In this document: in pieces, positions 23,201-34,923 of the stretch | Numbering within the stretch: the first letter of the stretch is position 1 | Layout of the letters: the number at the start of each line of letters is the position of its first letter | NCBI GenBank assembly: GCA_004026145.2 | Contig: CP034996.1 | Span: 16,989,427 to 17,053,426 of the forward strand | From: Takifugu bimaculatus | Lineage: Eukaryota > Chordata > Actinopteri > Tetraodontiformes > Tetraodontidae | DNA: 64,000 nt | Reading direction: 5' to 3' | Notes under the pieces: model-generated | What the model was told of the DNA's origin: nothing | The model's input: the letters and a program-made list of their open reading frames with translations, nothing else | Database searches by the model: none | Position numbers and translations under genes: made by a program

Positions 23201-25429
23201 CAAATTTGCTATAATTTACTGCCTCTATGGTGGCCACGGTGATATTCCAGCCATGATGTTCTCCAGTGATTAAGTTTAACATTAAAGATGCTGGAACTTG
23301 AGATATTTGGAAGCATCGCCATCGTTAAGACAATCGTCTGTAGTCGATTTACCGTTTATCATATTTAAAGCGCCGTCTCTCGTTTCACCTTGTAGAGGAC
23401 TCAGATGCAGACCTCTCCGCCCAGCACCGCCTGCCTCAGCACTTCACTGATGCCACTCGGGCTATTTTAGTAGACTGGCTGATTCAAGTTCATGTAAGTT
23501 GCCTTTTTTTTCTCCTGTAGTCACATTTTAGTGGTGACATACTTTACCATGCATTTATTTGTGATCTGACATGAGGTTCTTTGATGCAATCTTCAAATGC
23601 AGGTTAAGACCAGGTAATGGCCAATGGCTGCACTGGTTTCAGCCCCTTTCCATGTCCTACTATTGTAAGTTTAAAAGACAACAGGAGTTTTTGCTTCTTA
23701 AGATCTGTCTTACCACAAAAGGCTGCATCAGTTCTAGAAATCTGATTGGGGGTCAACAAGTCAGTCTGACCCTGCCATTAGTCACTAGGGGTAAGAACAT
23801 TTGGTCCTTACCTGGGTGCTCTTTGGGTCCAAGATCTTTTGACTTCAGTGTAAGTGTCTGATTGGTGATGCCTCAAGCAAATATTAGTGTAAAGATAATG
23901 CACCTTTTTTTTTGATGCAGCGTTTTTTGTATTTTATATTCTAGAGCGGGGAACCTTCACAGCCTGCTTCTAAATGTAAATGTATCTACAAAAGCATGTT
24001 TTTTGAGTAGTTATTGCTGTTGGCTTATTTTAGGTCATATGTGCAGTTGCAACATTGTTAAAATTGTGTGTTACACAATATTAAAGTTTGAAAATCTCTA
24101 TTTTATTGTAGCTGAAGATGTAACTAAACCTGTTCTTTGCCACTAGTATCTGTGAAAGCTTGATCTGAGTTAAAGGTTGTTTGTTTTTTCCCTTTTCCTT
24201 GAGTCCTGAATGTTGTGTCTAATGGTAACAGGACATGATGCAGTTTCAAGCAGAGACCCTCTATCTGGCTTTACATCTTCTGAATCGTTGCCTTCGTCAG
24301 ATGAAGGTGACCACAGCCAATCTACAGCTCCTCGCATGGTTTGCCTCTTCCTTGCTGCAAAGAAGGAGGAGTGTCTCTTCCTGAGGTACTCGCTCCTCCC
24401 AAGTGTCAAGTTACAGAATTAAGTTTGTTTTCTCCTGTTGGCTGATGTGTGAACAACCAACAGCTGTGACTGAAAAGGAAAAGGGGTTTACTTACTTGAT
24501 TGGAGGGCATTAGGGGGTTTGGTACCTCTCCCAAGGGTACCTGGGAGGCATGATTTACCCCAAATGAATGCAATCTTCTAATTATAGACCATAGCCTTAA
24601 TGTTAAAAAAAATTACTTGGATTATTTTGTCTTGGATTTTTTTTTTTTTTAGGTGTCTGGACTTTGCTATTTGATGGACCACACGTATACGAAGCACCAG
24701 CTGCTGCGGATGGAACGGAAAGTTCTCTGTGGGCTCAAGTTTGATTTGTCCCACTGCCCACCTTTGCATTTCCTCATTCTGTTTGCTTCCATTGCTCACT
24801 GTAGCACTAAGGTAGATTTGTCCATTTTGATGACACACACAAAAAAAAAAAAGTTGTAGCCCTGAAGTGTCTTTGGTGTTACCAGATGGTTTGGATGGCT
24901 CGTTACCTTCTGGAGCTGTCGCTGATGGACGGCCCAGTGGTGGCGTTCCTGCCTGTGCACCTGGCAGGAGCAGCCCTGTGCCTGGCCCGCCAAGTTCTGC
25001 AGGAGCCTCCAACACCTGAAGGAGAAGCTGCCTGGTGTCTGGTCTCAAGCCTTCATATCGGCAGGTTCGGGGTTTGAAAGGTTCCCTCAAAGTTCCCCTC
25101 AAAGATGTGAAATTTGACATCTGTCTCCTTTACTTTTCAGTGAGTCTGTGCTGCTGAGGATCATGAGTATCCTGGCCAGCGCTGCAGCCACGGCCCAAAC
25201 CCGAGACACTTGTGCCACTTACCTTAAGTATTCCTCTGCAGACACCATGCATGTTAGCAGACACCCAGGATTAAGAATCCCTCCTCACTGTTGGGCACAC
25301 ACACTTGACCTTCTGACCTTCTGTCGGCTTAGAGCGCAAGTAGAGATCCCAGACGAGCACCTTGATATGACTTTCACAACTGCAGAAGAGGTAATATTTG
25401 ATGCAATGTCACTTTATATATGTATGTGA
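20216..25429 (+). CDS. ccnp: Cyclin P-like (ccnp/cntd2-like), 5' end not fixed
   Basis: A cyclin-box protein of the cyclin P group. Exons: 20216-20291, 20406-20549, 23398-23493, 24232-24385, 24653-24811, 24886-25064 and 25141-25429 (TGA). They give EDALEKLGLIWDRTYAWDMF, then RAILVDWLIQVH (the cyclin-box hallmark), ETLYLALHLLNRCL, a conserved CLFLAAKKEEC block, ERKVLCGLKFDLSHCPPLHF and MARYLLELSLMDGP. This is the order of a cyclin N box followed by a divergent C box. Exon 24232-24385 contains two frame slips, near 24333 and near 24377. It is 154 nt, and two restored bases give 156 and the phase 0/0 the neighbours need. The first coding exon is uncertain. A large intron (20550-23397) hosts two LINE fragments. 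An AATAAA at 25543 suits its 3' end. Confidence 0.87.
20590..21168 (+). mobile_element. 3' end of an L2/CR1-like LINE
   Basis: Broken frames from about 20600 to 20895 resemble the last part of the ORF2 of fish L2/CR1-type LINEs (VVRDRMVLKLRTIMD, then RKSFLPSSIKLYNS-like wording in another frame). An AT-rich stretch with repeated TATATGCTTATAA follows. The end is TTTCCCCACGGGGATGAATA plus CTTAATCTTAATC repeats, typical of the 3' hairpin and microsatellite tail of these elements. It is 5'-truncated inside a ccnp intron. Confidence 0.75.
21270..22665 (+). mobile_element. R2/NeSL-like LINE fragment with REL-type endonuclease
   Basis: Pieces in three frames follow the C-terminal order of R2-type elements. 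First comes a reverse-transcriptase thumb region (DKCGRMISRRGKV, VELPEGNITDVQYSYKYLGI). Then a zinc-binding motif (CILCGDAPETVLHITAGC) lies near 22080-22130. Last is a restriction-like endonuclease core (PDIVVVDKHQKTVVVIDVAI) at about 22332-22392. Stops and frameshifts are frequent. The element lies directly 3' of the L2-like fragment. Confidence 0.85.
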
Positions 25430-25542
25430 CCAATCTTATTGGCACAACAATTTTATATCTTGCAGCCAAGTTTGACATTTTGTATGGTATTGATTTATCT
25501 TGTCATTTGTAAAAATGATGTATAGCCATGTTTTAATGTAAA

Positions 25543-25548
25543 AATAAA
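25543..25548 (+). terminator. AATAAA poly(A) signal of ccnp
   Basis: AATAAA about 115 bp after the ccnp stop at 25427-25429, and the best 3' end signal in the region. Confidence 0.5.
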
Positions 25549-26922
25549 GTATCTGCTGCAGTTTGTTTGCTATTGATGACACGTTGTGAAGGTGACATGA
25601 CTGGATGCAGATGTAGGGGTTAAATTAGCATATCAAAATGTATTTATACTGAGATATTTCAAGTGTTCCTCTGAATTTTGGGTTTTTAGCTGTAAGCATT
25701 ATCAAATTTCAGGGTCTCAGACCAAGTCTTGGTATTCCTTTTTGCACCAACATTTTTTAATGCAGAAATGTTGCATTGTTTTGCACAAAATACACCTGCA
25801 ATGTGGTGTGATGCTGAGTCTGGCACTGCTGAGACCCAAGTAGCTCTTTGAGTGACCTTCTCTCCTCCCCCATCTTCACTTTTCAAACTACTCTATAGAT
25901 TCTCTATTTGGTTAAGGGTTATTTTTAAACACCCTGTTCCACACAATGCAGACAGTTTTTACAAAGATGCAATGGATACACGGAGTCCTTGAGAAAGTGG
26001 TCCTTGAAAAACACGGAGTATAGATTCAGTACCAAGCTCAGTGGGACCTCAGCAGTGCTCTGGAAATGTCCCGGCACCGCTTCTACTACCACTCCACAAT
26101 ACAACTTCTCAGAATACCTGATACAACATTTAAAAAGTTCATGAAACCAATACAGCTGTTCAAAGTTAATTAGCTAATAAGGGTGACGTGAGTCTCCAAT
26201 ATTGAGCTTTTTCACAGTATTCTAATTTTGAGGTGATTAAAATTTTTAATTTTTAATTGTCAAACTTAAAGGAACCCACAGAAATATCACTCAGTGTAAT
26301 TCTATAAACTTTTTGATATTCTAATTTGCTGAGATGATCCTTTGGAGCCTTTGAACAGCTGCAGTGTTGGCTGATCCACACAGCTCTGTGTGTGTTTTAT
26401 TCCCGAGATAGTCAACTGTTTTTGCTTTATCATTTGGTATCTACGTAGACGCTGGCACTTGAATGCACCTCTGATAGTTCAGCTTTTTTCTTTGGTCACA
26501 AGGAGCTCTGGTTCTTATGCCAGTAATTCAATCAACTGCCAGGAAAATGTAAGGTGCTCCAGAGGAAAACAAGTTTTGGCTGAAGGCACATTAATCTGCA
26601 GAACAAACCTGAATTGTCCTGCAACATCAGTGTTCAGGTTTTGCAGCTTCTGCATTCCAACGCTTCAAAGTTTTCACAAATGCTTTGTTTTATGGTTGTA
26701 GTTTTGTGTGTCAGTCGCTATGTAAAACTAAGGAACTGCACCTTCGCTTGAACCTGTGCTGCTGGGAAATGTACAGCCCTATGTGTGCTGCAGTAAACAA
26801 ATGTGACTACTGAGGGTAGTTGTGGGCTTCTTGATTTCTGCTTTTGCAACTGCAACAGTTGTGCAGCTCTCAGTGACATAGTTGGTGAGGTATATCAAAG
26901 TCAGTCCTCAAGGGCCACAATC
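25549..26922. other. Intergenic sequence, nothing recognised
   Basis: No exon with good splice sites and no named repeat is seen. The short open frame at 26390-26701 shows no domain. Confidence 0.45.
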
Positions 26923-27334
26923 CAGCTGGGTTTTCTCTCTCTCACTCACTCATTTTCTACCGCTTGTTCCTCCACTGAGGGTCGTGGGGGGGCTGGAGCC
27001 TATCCCAGCTCAATGGGCGGAGGCAGGGTACACCCTGGATTGGTCGCCAGTCAATCGCAGGGCTAACACATACAGACACACAACCATTCACTCTCACACT
27101 CACACCTACGGGCAATTTAGAGTTTCCAATTAGCCTAATCCCCAATCATGCATGTCTTTGGACTGTGGGAGGAAGCCGGAGGACCCGGAGAGAACCCACG
27201 CAGGCACAGGGAGAACATGCAAACTCCACACAGAAAGTCCCCAATCAGTCCCAACCGGGGATCGAACCCGGGGCCTTCTTGCTGTGAGGCAACAGTGCTA
27301 ACCACCACACCACCGTGCCACAGCTGGGTTTTCT
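26923..27334 (-). mobile_element. tRNA-headed SINE with a 14-bp target-site duplication
   Basis: The element (26937-27320) is flanked by the direct repeat CAGCTGGGTTTTCT at 26923-26936 and 27321-27334. On the minus strand it starts TGGCACGGTGGTGTGGTGG, with an A-box-like TAGCACTGTTG and a B-box GGTTCGATCCC near 27255-27265. The body is the common fish repeat with TTTGCATGTTCTCC and CCTCCCACAGTCC. It ends (left) in a TGAG/GA-rich tail. The host sequence around the duplication looks like an older repeat. Confidence 0.9.
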
Positions 27335-27524
27335 AACCCACTGAATGCATTTTCAGCCTGGTAGGACAGAAAACCCGGCAGGAGGGCCTTCTACAGCGGT
27401 TGTGGATCAGTTTCTAGACCACTTGTTTTGTCTAAATATCCGTTTTAGTATTATTTTCTATAACACTATATATATACTGTAACGACATATTATGCACCAA
27501 TATTATGTTTTGTTTGATATGTAG

Positions 27525-27735
27525 AACATTTAGTGGTCTGCTTGCACACCTGAGGTCAGATCCCTTGCTCAGGTTTTTCTTCCTGTTAAAACTGCTGTGG
27601 TTGGAAAGAGAGAGGGCTGCAGAAAAGGAAACCACAAAAGTTGACTACTCGGAGTCTACTGTTGCTAAAAGATCGGACTCCCTGTATCAACAAAATAAAC
27701 TAAGTAAACTCAACGAGCACATCGAAGAAAGGTGA
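27525..27735 (+). CDS. Possible terminal exon of an unknown gene
   Basis: An acceptor (GATATGTAG) is followed by an open frame to TGA at 27733-27735, with AATAAA ten bases later (27745-27750). The frame encodes a hydrophobic patch, then a charged stretch (LERERAAEKETTKVDY) and a Lys/Glu/Asn-rich tail that could be a coiled coil (QQNKLSKLNEHIEER). I do not recognise the protein and found no upstream exon. The exact position of the poly(A) signal is the main support. Confidence 0.4.
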
Positions 27736-27899
27736 CGTGTAAAAAATAAAGTCCTGCTTTTATCTTGTTTACATTGTTCATTACATCTTTCCCCTCAACT
27801 AGCTTTGCAAAAGGATCCATGATCGATAATATCACATCCTATCAATATACCTCCATAAATCGAAGCTTGCCTCATTTTCTTGCCCATTGACCGGAGAAA

Positions 27900-28145
27900 A
27901 GGCGGTCCCGCAGCGTCAAGAACGATGACCTAATATGTGGGCGTGTCCATAAGTAGCGTGATTCCTGGACCAGGAGGCGTTGGCGACACAATCCTGCAAG
28001 TTCGCGCAAAGGTACCCCAGAGACTTACCATTCACCGTCAACGGTAGGAAACTTTTGCCCCGAATTTGTGTTTTGTGTGCGGTTTTTGACTCGCAGCTGT
28101 CGTGTAGCAGGGCGAGCGCTTCCGCGGAATATAGGCCCACAGAAG
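27900..28145 (+). promoter_or_regulatory. Likely promoter and 5' UTR of the vwa5a-like gene
   Basis: A CpG-richer block lies 340-580 bp before the first coding exon. Donor-like sites at 28045 (GTAGGA) and 28146 (GTAAAC) could close noncoding first exons. No TATA box is evident. Confidence 0.4.
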
Positions 28146-28480
28146 GTAAACATGAACTGCGCAACTGGGAAATTAAAAGTCCCTTAATTCCACAGCCTGA
28201 CTTTAACCACTGTATTTTCTGTAATGTGTCTTTTTTGGCATCCAAGTTGATAATGCCGTTTTAAATACATCGAAATTGGATTTTTATTTTTTTGCCATAA
28301 CTTCCTGATCAAAGTGGCATTGATCTGATCAGTACATTGGAGAATTCTGCTACCACACATATTATAAAGTACTTTCTAATGATTCTCAGATGTAGTTTCA
28401 GTAAGATTACTAATTTTACTTTATAGTTTATCAGCAACCTTCATCCAAACTTAGCATAATTTTGTTTTCCAGACCCAAAA

Positions 28481-31400
28481 ATGTCTTGCTGTGGTCTCGT
28501 CACCATTAATAAGGAACCAGGTAAGAAAGAAAAACAAAAACCATAGAAAGTTAAAACAAAAATCAATGTTTTTGGTTTTTCTTTAGTTCCGCTGAAGAGT
28601 GTGGGGGTGGACGTGGAGGTCCGAGATCATGTTGCCTCCGTGGTTTCCACTCTAAACTACGAGAACAGTGAAGACAAAGCCGTCGAGGCCGTTTTGTCTT
28701 TCCTCTTCCTGGAGATGCTGCCGTCTGTCACTTCAGTGCCACCGTTGGACAGAAAGAGATTGTAGCTGAAGTCAAGGAAAAACAACAGGTGAGCTGGTCA
28801 ATCATTCCTGCGAGATGCGACATAAAAAAACAACTTTTGTCTTCTTTCTCTCCAGGCTTCATGAAGAGTACGATGATGCTCTGAGCTCGGGTCAGCAGGC
28901 CTTCCTGCTGGAAGAGAGTGATGAGACTCCAGATATATTTTCCTTGAGAGTAGGCAGTCTTCCTCCAGGACAAAGTGCCTCCATCCGGCTGGAATATGTT
29001 ATTGAACTGGCCGTGGAGGCCGATGACGGGCTGAGGTTTTGCCTGCCTGCTGTACTGAATCCCCGCTACCAACCTGAGGGTAGGAAAAATGTAAAAGATT
29101 CCTACAGATCATTCTAAAATAAAACACTACACCTATTAGTTGCAGGATTAGGTAAAGTATCTATCTAACTATCTATTCAGTTTATTTATTACTTTAAAAT
29201 GTATGTTACATTACATCCTGTACAAAATCCTCTTATGCTTTAAATGGCTAAAAATGTTTACAATAACAACATTGCAACTTTAATCTGATTTCCTGTTATA
29301 TGATGGGTGACATGTTTCTCACAGATCAAGTTTATATGTAGATAGGAAATACTAAAATATGGCGCAGTGATATAATGAACATCAGGGGAATGGCTTTTCA
29401 CTATTAATTATTCGGAAGGTACAATATTGCCTCTTGGGCTTTTCAGTTGCAGTAATAAAAAGGACCACAAGAGGTCAGGATAGAGCACAATAAACACTTT
29501 CTCTTTGATGGTTATTTCTATAAACAGTTTTTCATTTGAAAGTTAACCATACATTCCACACGGTATAAAAACACACTCTCACCTACATAAAAAAATAATT
29601 TACAGTAAATTATGAGATATCAGTTCCAAATCTAATTATTAATATCACCTTTTAGTGGATATCTTTGCTCAGTCAGTGCTATTTGTTTCATTAATGTATT
29701 GATCCTTTTACTGGTGTCAGGTTGTGAGTTATTTCACATCCTCTGTCCTTTTCTGCCTTTTATTAGGTTCAACAATTACTGTTATATAGAATTTGTCTGC
29801 GCATGAAGTTGAAAAATGTATGTTTGTATCCAGATAAACGTATGTTGTTGTTGTTGTTTATAGGTAGCAAATCCTCCAGTGTCCAGGTGAGCAGTGTTCC
29901 AGCCTCTGAGGTGCCCTACACCCTGTCTCTGTGTGTCCGAGTGTCCTCTACTCATCCTGTCTCTAAAGTGGAGTCCAATTGTTCCTGGACCCTCTCCAGT
30001 ATCTTAACACAGAGAAAACCCAGACCACGGTACGTATGCTGCTGGCATGCTGCTGCTGCTGCATGTGGCTCTTATTTTCATTACATCTCTATTAATGAGA
30101 ACGCTTAAATAACCACAGGTCAAGTTGGCACCTGGGCATAAATTTGACCGCGATGTGGAGCTGCTGATTTATTACCAAGATGCTCACCAGCCCACTGCAT
30201 TGGTGGAAGCAGGGAAGAACTCTGCCAAGCCTTGTGAGTTTGTCAACAAATCCCTTATGCAGAGACATTTGTGTGTGTTTGAACCCTGACCCGTGTCTGT
30301 CTGTCCACTGTGTGTTAGCGTCCCTGATGGCTGACCCAGTAGTGATGCTGAGTCTCTATCCTGAGTTCCCCAAGGCTGTGATGTCTTCATTTGCCTCATG
30401 TGGAGAGTTTGTGTTCTTAATGGATTGCTCTGGAAGTATGAGTTCACCTCTGAATAGCTCCAAGACGACGAGACTTGCATTGCTAGTGCCAGGGTACTCA
30501 TCATATGTCGTCTTTCTCAGTAACGCTCTGAACATTATCAAGTCACAGCATGGCCTTGATGCTGTCCCCTTCCCCCCTGCTTTTAGGATACTCTGCTGCT
30601 ACTGTGAAGAGCTTACCAATGGGCTGCTATTTCAACATTTACACTTTGGCTCCAGCTTTGAACACATCTTCCCGTAAGTCGCACTGTGCATTGATTAAAG
30701 TTTGTAAAGTAGCTGGAAAGTCCAATCCACACACTGACTAACAAAGTTTACAATCCCAACCCTAGCTGTGTTTTAGTGGACTGTGTTTGCGTTTCATGAA
30801 TTCTGTATTGTTTCAAATCAGCTTGTTGGTCATAGCATGCTTAAAGTACATTTAAAGTGTTGGAAGACAGCTGGACAGCTGCTCATGAGACACAGGCCAT
30901 TAACACAGACCAAATCATGCAGCCTGTTTTCTAGCACATGACCGGTAGTTGGTTGTTGGTGGCACCTCAGAGTGAACCAGACTTTCCAAATAATGGAAGA
31001 AGTTGTCTTGTGTCAAAGCTTAAGGTGGACACATTCATGTGGACCTGGACAGTGCAGTGAAAATACAATTTTTCCCCTTTCAATTTAAGTATGTTGCTAT
31101 ATGAAGTCTATCTGTCCATCCATCCATTGCAGTAAAAGTGTGGAGTACACCCAGAAGACCATGGACGAGGCGTTGAAGAAAGTTAAGACGATCGATGCAA
31201 ATCTGGGAGGAACGGAGATCCTGAGGCCCCTCCAACATATCTTCAGTCAGACCTGCATTCCGAATCAACCTCGACAAGTAATAGAAGTCCCTTCACGCAA
31301 ACACACATGTGTCTTCTGTCTTTGAACTGTCTCACCCAAAACCCCAAATGAACTGAAACATGTACTGGTACATTAACTGGTTATAAAGGTCTGAATAAAA

Positions 31401-33792
31401 GAAAGGACAGTGAGACTAAATTAGGCTTCTTAGAGATGAGACTGATACAGCCTCCTGTTGAGGTTGGTATAACATGATATTGATTGCAGCTGGCTGTTGT
31501 TTACAGTGTCCTGGAGTTTTTAATTGAATGAAAGATATGTTGATTATTTTAATGTGCTCTATGCTGCATTGATAGTCAGCTGAGCGACCTTGAACACAGG
31601 TTCTATGGCTCTAGCTGTTATTCACATGCTGTTATACCCTCTCCTATTGAGGTTTTTGTCTTTACTGACGGAGAGGTGTGCAACACCAAAGAAGTTATCA
31701 GTCTGGTGAAGAAGAATTCCGCCTCCCACAGTAAAACCACAAATAAATAACCAATACAGGGTAGCTACAGTGTGTCTCCTCATGCTTATTCGTGCATTGT
31801 AGGTGTTTCTCCTTTGGCATCGGGGAAGGCTCCAGTTCTGCACTCATTAATGGACTGGCCAAGGAAGGAGGAGGACACGCCCAGTTCATCACAGGCAGCG
31901 ACAGGATGCAGCCCAAAGTAAGGCAACCATATCCTTCAGTAGTGACAATGTTTAACATTTTGGAGAAGCTCTCATCCACTTTATTCATGTTGGGCAGTTT
32001 AATATCCAAAAACCTGAACATGTTATATTATTTATTAGACCTTTAGGAATGGATGATACATCCGTTGCAAGAATGAATTACAGCCACGTGCCGTGAACTG
32101 TAAAAACTGTAAAAAAAATAAAATAAAATACTAGACTCACGTGAGTCTAACAAATATGATCAGTAAAGTTAAACTGATTAGAACACAATCAGTTTTGCAA
32201 TGGTAAAAAATGTCCTTATACTGTAGTTTAGAGAGGAATTTGTTTTGTAGAAGTAGGAATATTTGGGAAAGCCCAAAATGGTGACAAAACTTGGAATGTA
32301 TACAGGTTTATATACATGCAAAGTTTATATTTTTATTCTAATTTTTGAAAGTGGGAATATGATGTGGTATAATTTAAGCGTATAAACAACAGCGACCAAT
32401 GTGGTGGAGCCATGGAGATAAAGGATAAAGGGCTGACGGTACAGCTCCTGTCAGACCTTTTGAGGAAAAAGCAGCGTTAACAGGAGATTCCAATAGAAAA
32501 AATGTAAGAAATAAAATGTAAAGCTCGTTCCACAAATTCTTCTTCACCAGGTGATGCAGTCGTTGAAATTCGCACTTCAGCCGGCTGTGATGAACGTCTC
32601 GCTTGTGTGGGACTTGCCGAAGGAAGTCTCTGCCGCCGTTCTCTCTCCACCAATCACTTCAATTTTCAGGGTCAGCGGTCGCTGGTTTATGCTCGGCTCA
32701 CTGGGCTGGTAAGAGACGTGCTGGTTTGGATTCCTTTAATATCTACAGTTGTGCCCCTGCAAATGGGATGACCCACTCTGGGATGGGGGGATTCCGCAGA
32801 GCTCAAAAGCAGCAGAGGGCCACGTGACATTGAACTACAGCCTGGCTGGTCAGCCCTATCAAATAAACTCCACTTCTGTCTCAAACCAACAGAGGACAAC
32901 AGGTAAGCATGTAGGAGAACCAAGATAAGAGGACAAGAATAAACATTAAATGAGACAAAAGAATAGTTTGCTAGAATGATAATCGAAGCTCGTCGCCGAG
33001 GGCTTTAGAGGTCCCTGGAATTGTTGCGCGTTTGTCTTGTGTGTGCAGGTTGACGGTCCACAGGTTGGCTGCTCGCACTCTTATTCGCTCTCTGGAGATG
33101 GAGGGCGAGGTGGGGGATAAAAATGTTAAAGAGGAGGTGGTGGAGGTCAGCGTCCAGTCGGGAGTGAGCAGTTCCTTCACTGCTTTCATTGGTGTCAATA
33201 AAGATGCTGGTGAGGTGATTCAAGGACCGTTGCTGCTGAGAAATATTTCAGCACCAAGTAAGTGTCATTCCAGCAAAAACTACATTCCCGGCGTGTTTAC
33301 AACTGGTCTGAGAATGAAACAAATCTTTGTCACAATGTCTGCTGCCTCCATTTGGATATAGTCCAGAATGTAATCAGAATCATTGCAATAGATTGAGTAG
33401 TCACGCCGTACGTCGACAGGACACTTGAAAAGAAATGAATTATTGCCTTAATCCCACTAGAACTGGACAACTGAAATACGTGTAAAGGCGTTACTCCGAC
33501 TAATATTGGAGTTCTCCTTATCCGACTAAGACCCAGATAATTCCTTTGGAAACTGCGGGTCTGTGGCCTGTAAACAGGTGTTTATTATGTGACATCATAG
33601 GTCAACCAGAAAGGGGGCTGTATTAACCTGCTGAAAAGATGCTTATCGCCACCTAGTGTTTAGGAGAAGGACGCGCTCCTATCAGTTCATTGATTTTCTT
33701 AATCCAGAAAAGGAGTAGATGAGAGCACACTGACAATATGTGGGCTCACTCACACCGTTGCAGAGCAGATTGCTGACTGGAACTATAACTTT

Positions 33793-33824
<32 letters not shown>

Positions 33825-34015
33825 CTCTTCTAATTATTCTTCAGAACACCATCGTGACGTGAGGAACCTGAAGCAGCAAAATCTGGGAAAACAAATATTT
33901 GTGTCATTCTCAAATCCTTTTTGTAATGTGCTGACCTTTTCTCTTAAAGGGCAGATGATGTACAGCGGTATGCCTCTGATGGGTTGTTGTTCTGCAGCAC
34001 CTTTGCCAATTAAAA
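28481..34015 (+). CDS. vwa5a: vwa5a-like gene, 5' half (VIT and VWA domains)
   Basis: Exons: 28481-28520, 28587-28788, 28856-29079, 29864-30029, 30119-30233, 30319-30493, 30597-30673, 31133-31277, 31652-31730, 31803-31917, 32551-32708, 32800-32902, 33049-33257 and 33950-34015. The start MSCCGLVTINKEPVPLKSV and the ALSSGQQAFLLEE block are a VIT domain. A VWA domain follows, with MIDAS motif DCSGSMS (about 30423), NLGGTEILRPL and FVFTDGEV. RCFSFGIGEG and SGVSSSFTAF come next. The last exon (QMMYSGMPLMGCC) is phase 1-1, like the cassette exons at 7586 and 8012. Frame slips occur near 28691, 28858, 29985, 30465, 30607, 30646, 31731 and 32663, each compensable by one base where the family reading is clear. 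The gene runs into the gap at 34156; the C terminus must come from elsewhere, most simply 7247-12139. Confidence 0.9.
33797..33822. repeat. (CA)n microsatellite in a vwa5a intron
   Basis: Thirteen CA units between the exons ending 33257 and starting 33950. Confidence 0.9.
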
Positions 34016-34155
34016 GTAAGTAAAAGTAGAGTGATGCACATTTCCACGCTTCACGAGAAGACCTTTTGCTGCCATGTGTCTTAGATTCCTACTTTAAAGT
34101 ACCGTAAATTCTACACTGTAGACACAACTTGAATTTTCATAAAATTTAAGAATAA

Positions 34156-34255
34156 NNNNNNNNNNNNNNNNNNNNNNNNNNNNNNNNNNNNNNNNNNNNN
34201 NNNNNNNNNNNNNNNNNNNNNNNNNNNNNNNNNNNNNNNNNNNNNNNNNNNNNNN
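34156..34255. other. Assembly gap, 100 N
   Basis: Exactly 100 N. The vwa5a module ends on the left and the odorant receptor array starts on the right. Confidence 0.99.
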
Positions 34256-34447
34256 ACATCTCAGCTTTAATTTGGTCCTTACCAGCACCCACAGGAACCT
34301 CAGCAGCTGCAGGAGGAGCTGCAGGTCTGTGAATGCACCACAGCAGATATCAGCCATTATATACAGCCTGATGATGCATTCAGGGACCCAGAGGAAACAC
34401 AATCTTTGTTCTTCCTGTCTGGACCAGAAGAAGAGTGAAGATACAAA

Positions 34448-34531
<84 letters not shown>

Positions 34532-34563
34532 TGTCTGTCTGCCTGCCTGCCTGCCTGCCTGCC

Positions 34564-34628
<65 letters not shown>

Positions 34629-34634
34629 GCCTGT
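34448..34634. repeat. TGTC/TGCC tetranucleotide microsatellite, unit 1
   Basis: Blocks of (TCTG)n alternate with (CCTG)n. Open frames through it (Cys-Leu-Ser-Val repeats) are artefacts. Confidence 0.95.
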
Positions 34635-34923
34635 CAGGGAACCATGTTACAGGCCTAGACATCCAGGCGTAACCACCGTCTCCTAGGATACAGCAACCCT
34701 CAGTCTTCTGTTGAAGTCCCCCCTGAGCAGCTGCACCAGGACCTTGGTCCTAAGGTGGCTCCATCTCTGCTGCCACCACTGTGGCAGAAGCTGGTGATCC
34801 AGCCGGGTCCTGGAGGCCTGCAGGAGTGTCGTCAGCTTTTCCAGCAAATATAATTGGACAATATTTCAGGTACTTAATAGAGAGCCGATAAAGATGTTGC
34901 TGACTGTGGAGCCACAGGCTGCA

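Noticed and set aside
34435..34686. Cys-Leu-Ser-Val repeat frames
   Set aside because: Translation of the TGTC microsatellite, repeated in every unit.
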